Assembly: GCA_900551435.1 (NCBI GenBank)
Contig: URVW01000034.1
Span: 1-22,824, forward strand
From: an uncultured Faecalibacterium sp.
GTDB taxonomy: Bacteria > Bacillota > Clostridia > Oscillospirales > Ruminococcaceae
DNA: 22,824 bases
Reading direction: 5' to 3'
Below, piece after piece: positions 7,408-13,686 of this stretch (the first letter of the stretch is position 1; each line of letters starts with the position of its first letter). Below the pieces are notes generated by a model. The model made no database searches and had not been told where the DNA came from. It saw nothing but the letters and a program-made list of their open reading frames with translations. The position numbers were made by a program, and so were the translations under genes.

Positions 7408-8841
7408 TTAGAAGAGCAGCCCGCACGCGACGCAGCCCACAACGACCATCACAGCGGATGCGAGCCAAGCGTAGGGGAGGGTGTGCTTCTGATGATCACC
7501 AAGGTCCTGACCGGACAGGCCCAGCAGCAGGAAGGTCGCACCGGTCAGCGGGCTGAGCGGGAAGCCCAGCGTCATCTGACCCATGATAGAAGCCTTTGCT
7601 ACGGCCAGTGCATTGCCGCCCATGGCGGAAACGGCGTTGGCGATGACCGGCATGACGCCGTAATAGTAGGAATCGGGGTCAAACAGCAGACTCAGCGGGA
7701 CGCTGAACAGGCCGACGATGGGGGCGATAAACGTGCCCATGCTGGTGGGGATGATGGAAACGAGAGCGTCCGTCATCGCGGCCAGCATTCCGGAGTTCTT
7801 GACGACACCGGTGAATGCACCGGCGGCAAAGACGATGGAGACCATCAGGAAGGCGGCTTCGGCATGGCTGTTGATGATCTTGTGCTGCAGTTCCACGCTG
7901 GGATAGTTGACGATGAGCAGGATGCAGTAGCCGATCATAAAGGTGACAGCGGGGCTGAGCTTGTTGGTGATCAGGATGTACAGGATGACGAGGATGAGCG
8001 CAACGTTGAAGTACCAGCGCCAGCCGGTGCGGGCCAGCTCGTTGGAAGTGCTGGTGCTCTTCGCTTCGGTCAGGCCGGTCACTTCCTGTGCGTGGATGCC
8101 GGCGGCGATGCGCTTGCCCTCTTTTTTGCCCAAGAAGGCAGAGATGAGCAGACAGGCCACCCAGCCAGCAATCCACGCGGGCATGATGGAGACCCAAAGC
8201 TCGCTGCCCGTCGTCTCATAGCCAAGGCCGGACATGGCGGCGGCCGCGCGGACGGTGGGGCCGCCCCACGGCATGACGTTCATGACGCCAGCGGCCAGAG
8301 CAACGATGGTAGCCTCGACCCAGAGGTTCATTTTCAGCTTCTGGAACAGGGGCATACAGGCGGGGATGGCGATGAGGAAGGTGGTAGCGCCGGAACCGTC
8401 CAGATGGCAGATGCAGCCGATCAGGAACGTGCCGATGCAGACTTTGACGGGGTCCTCACCCGTGAACTTCAGGATGCGGTTGATGATGGGGTCGAAAACA
8501 CCGGCGTCCGAGCAGGTGCTGAAGAACAGGATGGCAAAGATGAACATGACACCGGTTGCGACGATGCTGCTCAGGCCCTTGCCCATGTAATCTGCGCTGA
8601 GGATGGAAAGTGCTTTGGTAAATCGGGTGCTGAAGGTGATCACCGGCTCGACATAAGCAGTACCGGCCTTTTCAGCGGCTGCCTGTGCGGCCTGAATGAT
8701 GACATCGGGGGCATTGATGAAAGCTGCGATGAAGCCGGTGATGGCGGGAACGAAGATCAGCGCAACGAGCGTGGAGACCTTTTTGCTCATGATGAGCGCC
8801 AGCACCAGCAGAATGGTGATGAACCCTAATACTGCCAGCAT
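7408..8841 (-). CDS. CitMHS-family carboxylate (citrate-like)/cation:proton symporter
   Basis: A 477-residue polytopic membrane protein with about 11-12 hydrophobic segments. I place the start at the ATG at 8841 (MLAVLGFITI), which has GAGGAG 7 nt upstream; a longer start at 8856 lacks a site. Family signatures include the MSKK segment near residue 19, CHLDGSGATTFLIAIP, and GVMNVMPWGGPTVRAAAA. These match the CitMHS group, whose known members import citrate complexed with Mg2+ or Ca2+ together with protons. It is the last gene of the AtuA/CoA-transferase operon, 40 nt after the CoA-transferase stop, and so probably imports the acid that the other enzymes process. The substrate could be citrate or another di/tricarboxylate. 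No terminator is seen after it. Confidence 0.85.
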   Translation of the reverse strand: MLAVLGFITILLVLALIMSKKVSTLVALIFVPAITGFIAAFINAPDVIIQAAQAAAEKAGTAYVEPVITFSTRFTKALSILSADYMGKGLSSIVATGVMFIFAILFFSTCSDAGVFDPIINRILKFTGEDPVKVCIGTFLIGCICHLDGSGATTFLIAIPACMPLFQKLKMNLWVEATIVALAAGVMNVMPWGGPTVRAAAAMSGLGYETTGSELWVSIMPAWIAGWVACLLISAFLGKKEGKRIAAGIHAQEVTGLTEAKSTSTSNELARTGWRWYFNVALILVILYILITNKLSPAVTFMIGYCILLIVNYPSVELQHKIINSHAEAAFLMVSIVFAAGAFTGVVKNSGMLAAMTDALVSIIPTSMGTFIAPIVGLFSVPLSLLFDPDSYYYGVMPVIANAVSAMGGNALAVAKASIMGQMTLGFPLSPLTGATFLLLGLSGQDLGDHQKHTLPYAWLASAVMVVVGCVACGLLF

Positions 8842-8881
8842 GAAATTACTCCTCAATAACGTGTGTAAAGGCGCTCAAAAA

Positions 8882-10096
8882 TTAGAACACCTGCTTCTCG
8901 TGCAGCTCGTTGAACTGCTCGTCGGTCATGCCCAGAACGCCTTCGAAGATGTCCTTGTTGTCCTGACCCAGCTGGGGAGCGGGGGTGCGGACAGAGGGCT
9001 TGGTGTCCATCAGCTTGATGGCACAGCCGTTCACGGTGACTTTGCCCAGCGTGGGATGGTCCATCTCCACGAACATCTCGCGCTCCTTGACGTGAGGATC
9101 CTCAAGAATTTCCTTGATGTTCATGATGGGACCGGCGGGGATGCCGTGGGCCAGAACCAGTTCGGTGGCTTCCTGCGGGGTCAGGTCCTTGATGCGGTCC
9201 TCGATGACCTCGGCGATGGCGTCCTGATTGGCCAGACGGCCCGGCATATCCACAAAGCGGGGGTCGGTGATCATGTCCGGACGGTCCAGGATCTCATTGC
9301 AGAGTTTCTCGTACAGTTTCTGGTTGCCCGCCGCAATGATGACCTTGCCGCCCTTGCAGTTGAAGCTGTCGTAGGGGGAGACGGCCGCATAGCGGTTGCC
9401 CATGGGAGCGGGGACGTTGCCCGTCTCGATGTACTTCAGGGCCGTGTTCTCGGTGGCAGCGATCATGCTGTCCATCAGGCTCACGTCCACGCGCTGGCCC
9501 TTGCCGGTCAGGGTGCGGGCATTGACGGCGGCGAGGATGCCGATGGTGACATGCAGACCGCCGAGAATATCACCCAGCGCCGAACCGGCACGGGTGGGGT
9601 CGCCGCCCTTGGGGCCGGTAATGGACATCATGCCGCCCATAGCCTGTGCCAGAATGTCATAGCCGGGGCGCAGATGATAGGGGCCGTAGCAGCCAAAGCC
9701 GGAAACGGCGGCGTAGATGATGCGGGGGTTGATCTCTTTCAGGACATCATAGCCGAGGCCCAGCTTGTCCATGACGCCGGGGCGGTAGTTCTCGACCACG
9801 ATATCGGCCTTTTTGACCAGTTCCTTGAAGATTTCCTTGCCCTCGGGGGTCTTGAGGTTCAGGGTGATGCCCTTTTTGTTGCGGTTGATGTTCGCAAAAT
9901 AGACGCTCTCGCGCTCGCCGTTCAGGTTCTTGGCCCGGAACGGGGGATAGCCGCGGGTGTCATCGCCGCCTTTGGGGACTTCGATCTTGATGACGTTTGC
10001 GCCCATGTCGGCCAGCATCATGGTGCAGAAGGGACCGGCCAGAACACGGGTCAGGTCGAGAACAGTCAGGTTCTCCAATGCCATATGTTCACTCAT
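8882..10096 (-). CDS. Class III (CaiB/BaiF) CoA-transferase
   Basis: A 404-residue enzyme of normal family length. It has the N-terminal Rossmann-like segment LDLTRVLAGPFCTMMLADMG, the ENYRPGVMDKLGLGYD motif, and D176 in SALGDILGG, which aligns with the catalytic aspartate of formyl-CoA transferase. Family members move CoA between carboxylic acids through aspartyl-CoA-derived intermediates. The start ATG at 10096 lies one base after the preceding stop, with GGAGAG upstream, so it is translationally coupled to the small AtuA-domain gene. In this operon it probably activates the acid brought in by the CitMHS transporter to its CoA thioester. Donor and acceptor are not identifiable from sequence. 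Confidence 0.9.
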   Translation of the reverse strand: MSEHMALENLTVLDLTRVLAGPFCTMMLADMGANVIKIEVPKGGDDTRGYPPFRAKNLNGERESVYFANINRNKKGITLNLKTPEGKEIFKELVKKADIVVENYRPGVMDKLGLGYDVLKEINPRIIYAAVSGFGCYGPYHLRPGYDILAQAMGGMMSITGPKGGDPTRAGSALGDILGGLHVTIGILAAVNARTLTGKGQRVDVSLMDSMIAATENTALKYIETGNVPAPMGNRYAAVSPYDSFNCKGGKVIIAAGNQKLYEKLCNEILDRPDMITDPRFVDMPGRLANQDAIAEVIEDRIKDLTPQEATELVLAHGIPAGPIMNIKEILEDPHVKEREMFVEMDHPTLGKVTVNGCAIKLMDTKPSVRTPAPQLGQDNKDIFEGVLGMTDEQFNELHEKQVF

Positions 10097-10097
10097 G

Positions 10098-10427
10098 TTA
10101 CAGCTCTCCGTCCTCTACATGGATCTTCATGCGCATCACAGCGCTGCCCATGGATTTGCCCAGACTGTCCAGACGCAGACTCATGGTGGCGCCGCCGCCC
10201 AGTGCGTGCTTCATGACGAAGTTGAAGCCGTTCAGGCTGGGCACATCGTAACGGGTGATCTCTCCCTTGACCATGTCGCCGAAGTAAGCCTTCAGCTTTT
10301 CGGGGGTCACTTCGCGCTCGATGATCTTGTAGTATTCGGGTTTGCGTGCGTACACGCAGACATTGCTGGTGTCGCCCTTGTCGCCGGAGCGGCCATGGGC
10401 AATATCGTTCAGATAAATCTCTGCCAT
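10098..10427 (-). CDS. AtuA C-terminal ferredoxin-like-fold domain as a separate protein
   Basis: A 109-residue protein beginning MAEIYLNDIAHGRSGDKGDT. The motifs HGRSGDKGDTSNV, EITRYDVPSLNGFNFVM and HALGGGATMSLRLDSLGK are those of the C-terminal domain that in longer AtuA proteins is fused to the main (DUF1446) domain. Here it is a free-standing gene directly after the main domain gene: its ATG follows that stop by one base, and its GGAGGTGA site lies inside the upstream gene end. The split subunits presumably assemble. The role of the domain in catalysis is not established. Length and continuity argue for a functional protein and not a frameshift product. Confidence 0.8.
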   Translation of the reverse strand: MAEIYLNDIAHGRSGDKGDTSNVCVYARKPEYYKIIEREVTPEKLKAYFGDMVKGEITRYDVPSLNGFNFVMKHALGGGATMSLRLDSLGKSMGSAVMRMKIHVEDGEL

Positions 10428-10428
10428 C

Positions 10429-11799
10429 TTACTTCACCTCCAGAACGTGGCTCTCGACCTGTACGGCGTCGCGCGGCACGGTGGTGGGCCACAGGGCCAT
10501 CACTTCCTGCACGCGGGCACGGCCGCCGAAGAAGGATGCACCCGGAGGGCCGTTCAGCTGCAGGGGGCTGATCTCGGGGATGATCTTGGCGCATTCGCTC
10601 TTGTCCTCGCTGAACACGGCGATGCGCAGGACACACTCGTTCAGGTTCTTCAGGGCCTCTTCGCTCATGTCGGCCACGCCCAGATGCAGGCTGTTCAGGC
10701 CGATGTAGCTGATGTGGATGTCGTCGGCCTTCATGCCGCGGCGCTGCATCTTCTTCATGATGATCTCAGCGCAGTACTGTGCTTTTTCGTAGGCGTCGGG
10801 CCATGCGAAGCTCAGCATGGAGACGGTCTTCCAGCCCTTGTGGTAGCCCACGCAGAGCTTGAGGGTATCGGGGCGGGGCTTGCCCTTGACGCCGCCGATG
10901 CGCACCCGGTTGTCGCCCACCTGCGTAATGGTAGCATGGCTGATATCCACATTGACATCCGGGGTCAGATAGTTGGCCGGGTCGTGGACCTCATACAGGA
11001 ACTGCTCCTTGCAGCTCTGCTCGCAGATGATGCCGCCGCAGTCGGGTGCTTTGGTGATCTCGAAGGTGTCATCGGTCAGCTCGGCGATGGGGAAGCCCAG
11101 CTCGTCCATGCGGGGCACGTTGCGCCAATCATACATGTAGTTGCCGCCGGCGCCCTGACCGCCGCACTCCAGCAGATGGCCGGCCATGATGCCGCGGGCC
11201 AGATTGTCCCAATCGTCTGCGGCCCAGCCGAACTCATACTTCAGCGGAGCGAGGAACAGGGCACTGTCGGCGGCGCGGCCGGTGATGACCACGTCTGCGC
11301 CGTCTGCCAGACAGCCTTCGATGCCCTCGTGGCCGATGTAGACGTTGCAGTTGTAGATTTTGTCCAGAATGTCGTTGAAGTTTCCGTCATAATCGAAGTT
11401 GGGGAAGGTCCAGCCATCCTTGAGCAGCTGCGGGATCTTGTCTTTGATGTTGTCGCCGGTCACATAACCGATCTTATAGCCGCTCATGTTGTTGCCTTCT
11501 GCCCACTGACGGATGCCGTCCACGCAGCCGTTGATGTTCATGCCGCCTGCGTTGGTGCAGATCTTGATGTGCTTGTCCCAAGCTTCCTTGCCGGCTTCCT
11601 TCAGGATGCGGGTGGTGAAGTCGGGCGCAAAGCCCTTGGTGGGGTCCTTGAGCTGCTGCTTTGCCATGATGGAAAGGGTCAGCTCTGCCAGATAGTCACA
11701 GCCCATATACTGGATATCGGCATTGCGGATCATGTGGATGGCCGCGTCCGGGCTGTCGCCCCAGAAGCCTTGGCCACCGCCGATTGCAACTTTCTTCAT
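10429..11799 (-). CDS. AtuA-family (DUF1446) protein, main domain
   Basis: A 456-residue protein starting MKKVAIGGGQGFWGDSPDAA, with GLY-rich segments NAGGMNINGC, ITGRAADSALFLAPL and HLLECGGQGAGGNY that mark the AtuA/DUF1446 family. The family is named after acyclic terpene utilisation in Pseudomonas, where AtuA is needed for citronellol catabolism, but its reaction is poorly defined. This copy lacks the C-terminal domain, which is the next gene. AAGGAGG lies 7 nt before the ATG at 11799. It is the first gene of the operon, behind a strong promoter covered by operator-like palindromes. With a CoA-transferase and a citrate-type transporter as neighbours, a role in degrading a carboxylic acid, not a terpene, is more likely here. 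Confidence 0.8.
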   Translation of the reverse strand: MKKVAIGGGQGFWGDSPDAAIHMIRNADIQYMGCDYLAELTLSIMAKQQLKDPTKGFAPDFTTRILKEAGKEAWDKHIKICTNAGGMNINGCVDGIRQWAEGNNMSGYKIGYVTGDNIKDKIPQLLKDGWTFPNFDYDGNFNDILDKIYNCNVYIGHEGIEGCLADGADVVITGRAADSALFLAPLKYEFGWAADDWDNLARGIMAGHLLECGGQGAGGNYMYDWRNVPRMDELGFPIAELTDDTFEITKAPDCGGIICEQSCKEQFLYEVHDPANYLTPDVNVDISHATITQVGDNRVRIGGVKGKPRPDTLKLCVGYHKGWKTVSMLSFAWPDAYEKAQYCAEIIMKKMQRRGMKADDIHISYIGLNSLHLGVADMSEEALKNLNECVLRIAVFSEDKSECAKIIPEISPLQLNGPPGASFFGGRARVQEVMALWPTTVPRDAVQVESHVLEVK

Positions 11800-11845
11800 T
11801 CGATAGCCTCCTTGATGGTTACAAGAGTGATGTGTTGGTCAAATA

Positions 11846-11867
11846 TTGAGTACAACGTTTGACTCAA
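11846..11867. promoter_or_regulatory. LacI-type operator O1 (22-bp palindrome, central CG)
   Basis: TTGAGT and ACTCAA flank a 10-bp core ACAACGTTTG whose centre AACGTT is itself palindromic, so 18 of 22 positions are symmetric about the central CG (11856-11857). This is the expected shape of a LacI-family site. It lies at about +5 to +26 relative to the predicted atuA start. Confidence 0.6.
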
Positions 11868-11877
11868 TCGATGTACT
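11862..11877. promoter_or_regulatory. Operator-like site O3 at the atuA transcription start
   Basis: ACTCAATCGATGTACT has a central CG (11869-11870) and, on the minus strand, reads AGTACATCGATTGAGT, close to O1 and O2. It shares the ACTCAA arm with O1, so the two sites overlap and could not both be filled independently. Symmetry is weaker than in O1. Confidence 0.4.
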
Positions 11878-11878
11878 C

Positions 11879-11907
11879 AGTGTAGTACAACGATTTACTG
11901 AAGTCAA
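11879..11907 (-). promoter_or_regulatory. Sigma-70-type promoter of the atuA-like operon
   Basis: On the minus strand TTGACT (11907-11902) and TACACT (11884-11879) are separated by exactly 17 nt. Transcription would start near 11872, giving a leader of about 73 nt. One operator-like palindrome fills the spacer and two more lie at and just after the start site, so repression by steric block is expected. Confidence 0.65.
11883..11898. promoter_or_regulatory. Operator-like site O2 in the atuA promoter spacer
   Basis: The sequence AGTACAACGATTTACT (about 11884-11899) has AGTA and TACT arms around a central CG at 11891-11892. It falls between the -35 and -10 boxes of the atuA promoter. Its centre is 35 bp from that of O1. 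Confidence 0.5.
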
Positions 11908-12028
11908 GAGGCAATTTTGGATTTTTGGAGAAAGAAGCGGAACTTTGTCGGAACCGATAAAAACAAAAGCCTGAAATATACAGGGTGCACAAAAACGGCG
12001 GATTCGCACAAACAGGGGCGTTTTTGGC

Positions 12029-12057
12029 TTGTCAAGACCCGTCGAAACGGGTAAAAT
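12029..12057 (+). promoter_or_regulatory. Sigma-70-type promoter of the LacI regulator gene
   Basis: TTGTCA (12029-12034), a 17-nt spacer and TAAAAT (12052-12057) form a near-consensus promoter, with a start near 12064 and a leader of about 26 nt. A perfect inverted repeat occupies its spacer and a second palindrome covers the start site. Confidence 0.65.
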
Positions 12058-12072
12058 AAATCTGATATCAGA
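12037..12072. promoter_or_regulatory. Two palindromes over the regulator promoter (candidate autoregulatory sites)
   Basis: ACCCGT-CGAA-ACGGGT (12037-12052) is a perfect 6-bp inverted repeat within the promoter spacer. TCTGATATCAGA (12061-12072) is a perfect 12-bp palindrome at the predicted transcription start, directly before the ribosome binding site. Neither matches the AGTAC-type operators of the atuA promoter, so they may bind another regulator. Confidence 0.4.
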
Positions 12073-12089
12073 AGAAGGTGGAAAAACAG

Positions 12090-13130
12090 ATGGTTACGAT
12101 CAAGCAGATCGCGCAGGAGGTGGGCATCTCGCCCAGCACCGTCAGCATCGTGCTGGGCGGCAAGGCGGCCGAACGGAAGATCAGCGCGGCCACGCAGGAA
12201 AAAATCTTTGCGGCGGCGGCGCGGCTGGGCTATCAGCCCAACATGGCAGCCCGCAGTCTGCGGGGCGGCAGCGGCGCGGACGAATTGGTGGTGGCGATGT
12301 TCTGGGCGCAGGATTTCCGGGCCAGTATGATGTTCCGCTTCTGGGACGGTCTGCGCGCCGAGATCGAAAAGACCGCCCGCCCGGTGCGGCTGGTCATCTA
12401 TCCGTATGTCAACGACCACTTAAAGGAATGCGAGGCGCTGACCAGCGGGGCCAACTGTCATGCGGCGATTATCTGCAATGCGTCCTATGCGGACCTGCAG
12501 TTCTTAGAGGACACTCAGCTGCCCATCCCGGTCGTGCTGTACAACCGGCTCTGCAACGGCTATTGCAGCGTGAATGTGAACGACCTGAAGATGGGCGCAC
12601 TGGCGGCGCGGGCGTTTGCAGATCAGGGATGCCGGACGGCAACGATCCTGACCAGCCGCCCGGTCTTTGAGGGGATGGAGGACCGTATGCACGGCTTCCG
12701 GCTGGAAGGGGAGCACCACGGCCTGACCGTTCTGCCGAACCGTTACTGCGAAAACAGCGTCCGGGGCGGCTACGAAGCCGTTTCGCACCGGCTGCAGCGC
12801 GAATGGAAGGAGCAAATCCCCGACGCCGTGTTCTGCGGCTCTTCGGCCATTGCGCATGGAGCACTTCGGGCGTTTTATGAAGGCGGCTTGAGCGGCGAAA
12901 AACTGCCCCGGTTCATTGCGGTGGGCAACGGCCCGGAGGAGTCCGATGCATTTTTCATCCCCAGCCTGAGCGTGGTCTATCTGCCCATGGAGGAGATGGC
13001 GCGTGCGTGCATCCAGCTGGCGTTGGGACAGCTGGACGGCAGCATTACGGCCCCGGAAAGCCGGATGCTGCCCATTGAATACATTCCCCGGGAAAGCTGC
13101 GGTCCGCTGGCACAGGACGCGGAACAATAA
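12090..13130 (+). CDS. LacI-family transcriptional regulator
   Basis: A 346-residue protein. I use the ATG at 12090, which has AGAAGGTGG 8 nt upstream; the GTG at 12078 lies inside that site. Residues 1-60 form a LacI-type helix-turn-helix (VTIKQIAQEVGISPSTVSIV) and the minor-groove hinge helix (YQPNMAARSLR). The remainder resembles a periplasmic-binding-protein-like effector domain, with the typical IPVVLYNR and the late PDAVFCGSSAIAHGAL segments. It should be a dimeric repressor that responds to a small molecule. It is transcribed divergently from the atuA-like operon, whose promoter carries several CG-centred palindromes, and convergently with the thioesterase gene. It therefore probably controls both. 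The ligand is unknown: it could be the imported acid or a CoA-linked intermediate. Confidence 0.9.
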   Translation: MVTIKQIAQEVGISPSTVSIVLGGKAAERKISAATQEKIFAAAARLGYQPNMAARSLRGGSGADELVVAMFWAQDFRASMMFRFWDGLRAEIEKTARPVRLVIYPYVNDHLKECEALTSGANCHAAIICNASYADLQFLEDTQLPIPVVLYNRLCNGYCSVNVNDLKMGALAARAFADQGCRTATILTSRPVFEGMEDRMHGFRLEGEHHGLTVLPNRYCENSVRGGYEAVSHRLQREWKEQIPDAVFCGSSAIAHGALRAFYEGGLSGEKLPRFIAVGNGPEESDAFFIPSLSVVYLPMEEMARACIQLALGQLDGSITAPESRMLPIEYIPRESCGPLAQDAEQ

Positions 13131-13179
13131 AAAAGCTGCCGCACAATAACCGCTCAACTGAGAGGTTCTGTGCAGCAGC
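13129..13179 (-). terminator. Rho-independent terminator of the thioesterase gene
   Basis: GCTGC-C-GCACA (13135-13145) pairs with TGTGC-A-GCAGC (13169-13179) with one mismatch, and an inner AACC/GGTT and CTCA/TGAG extend the hairpin. On the minus strand it is followed by six T residues (13134-13129). There is no T-run on the plus side, so it mainly serves the thioesterase although it sits in the convergent gap. Confidence 0.75.
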
Positions 13180-13191
13180 GAAAGAAAAAAT

Positions 13192-13587
13192 TCAGCCCTC
13201 GGCGTTGACGCAGTACATGGAAAACGTACTGGCAAACAGCAGCGTTCCGGCTTCATTGGTGATGTCCACCGACACCACGCAGACGTGGCGTCCGCGGCTG
13301 ATGGTGGTTCCGTGGGCCGTCAGCCGCCCGGACTTGACGTTATGGATGAAGCTGACGGAAGCGTTCTGGGTGACGTACTGCCGCCCGTCGGAACGCGCGG
13401 TCAGGCCGGCACAGCAGTCCGCCATCGTGAACAGCGCCCCGCCGTGGACGAAGCCGTAGATGTTGGTGGAGTCCTTCCGGATGTCCAGCGTCATGGAAGC
13501 GCGGTCCAGCTCCACTGAGCCGATCTCGATATGATTATACTGCATGAATGGATTTTCGAGCATTTGTGCGATGTTTTGTTCCTGCAT
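13192..13587 (-). CDS. PaaI-type hotdog-fold acyl-CoA thioesterase
   Basis: A 131-residue protein of typical length for the PaaI/YdiI-like hotdog family. It has the motif N42-x-x-G45-x-x-H48-G-G50 followed by ALFTMAD57, where the asparagine, HGG loop and acidic residue form the usual active site. Such enzymes hydrolyse acyl- or aryl-CoA thioesters and release CoA. The start ATG at 13587 has AGAGGGA upstream. The promoter at 13636-13664 is followed at once by a palindrome like the operators of the atuA promoter, which links this gene to the CoA-transferase operon. It could remove dead-end CoA esters of that pathway. It is monocistronic, with a strong terminator. Confidence 0.85.
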   Translation of the reverse strand: MQEQNIAQMLENPFMQYNHIEIGSVELDRASMTLDIRKDSTNIYGFVHGGALFTMADCCAGLTARSDGRQYVTQNASVSFIHNVKSGRLTAHGTTISRGRHVCVVSVDITNEAGTLLFASTFSMYCVNAEG

Positions 13588-13609
13588 GGAGTGTCCCTCT
13601 TTTGTTTCT

Positions 13610-13625
13610 AGTACGACGTTATACG
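13610..13625. promoter_or_regulatory. Operator-like site O4 downstream of the thioesterase promoter
   Basis: AGTACGACGTTATACG carries GTA and TAC arms around a central ACGT and matches the O1-O3 pattern AGTAC-N2-CG. It lies at about +5 to +18 of the predicted thioesterase transcript, a classic roadblock position for repression. Confidence 0.5.
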
Positions 13626-13635
13626 GGATGCTTTT

Positions 13636-13664
13636 ATTATAACGGGTTTGTCTGCCGGATGCAA
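13636..13664 (-). promoter_or_regulatory. Sigma-70-type promoter of the thioesterase gene
   Basis: On the minus strand TTGCAT (13664-13659), a 17-nt spacer and a perfect TATAAT (13641-13636) form a strong promoter with a start near 13629. It lies inside the narrow divergent region shared with the sensor kinase gene. Confidence 0.7.
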
Positions 13665-13673
13665 GCGGCAGAC
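13650..13673. repeat. Perfect 8-bp inverted repeat between thioesterase and kinase genes
   Basis: GTCTGCCG (13650-13657) and CGGCAGAC (13666-13673) are exact inverted copies around an 8-nt loop. The repeat covers the -35 and part of the spacer of the thioesterase promoter, and it ends three bases before the kinase ribosome binding site. It could be an operator for both directions or a hairpin in the kinase leader; there is no U-tract. Confidence 0.4.
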
Positions 13674-13686
13674 GGTGAGGTAACGC

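Noticed and set aside
7381..7411. AAGGAGG followed by ATG TCA AAA ATT TAG, a four-codon plus-strand frame
   Set aside because: A perfect-looking start signal but only a tetrapeptide; the bases are explained by the minus-strand promoter (TTGACA) and transporter end.
7372..8829. 485-residue plus-strand open frame opposite the CitMHS transporter
   Set aside because: Composition is dominated by Asp, Gly and His, typical of the reverse strand of a membrane protein gene.
11904..12419. 171-residue minus-strand open frame upstream of the atuA-like gene
   Set aside because: Mostly antisense to the LacI gene; its stop falls in the promoter region and it has no start signal.
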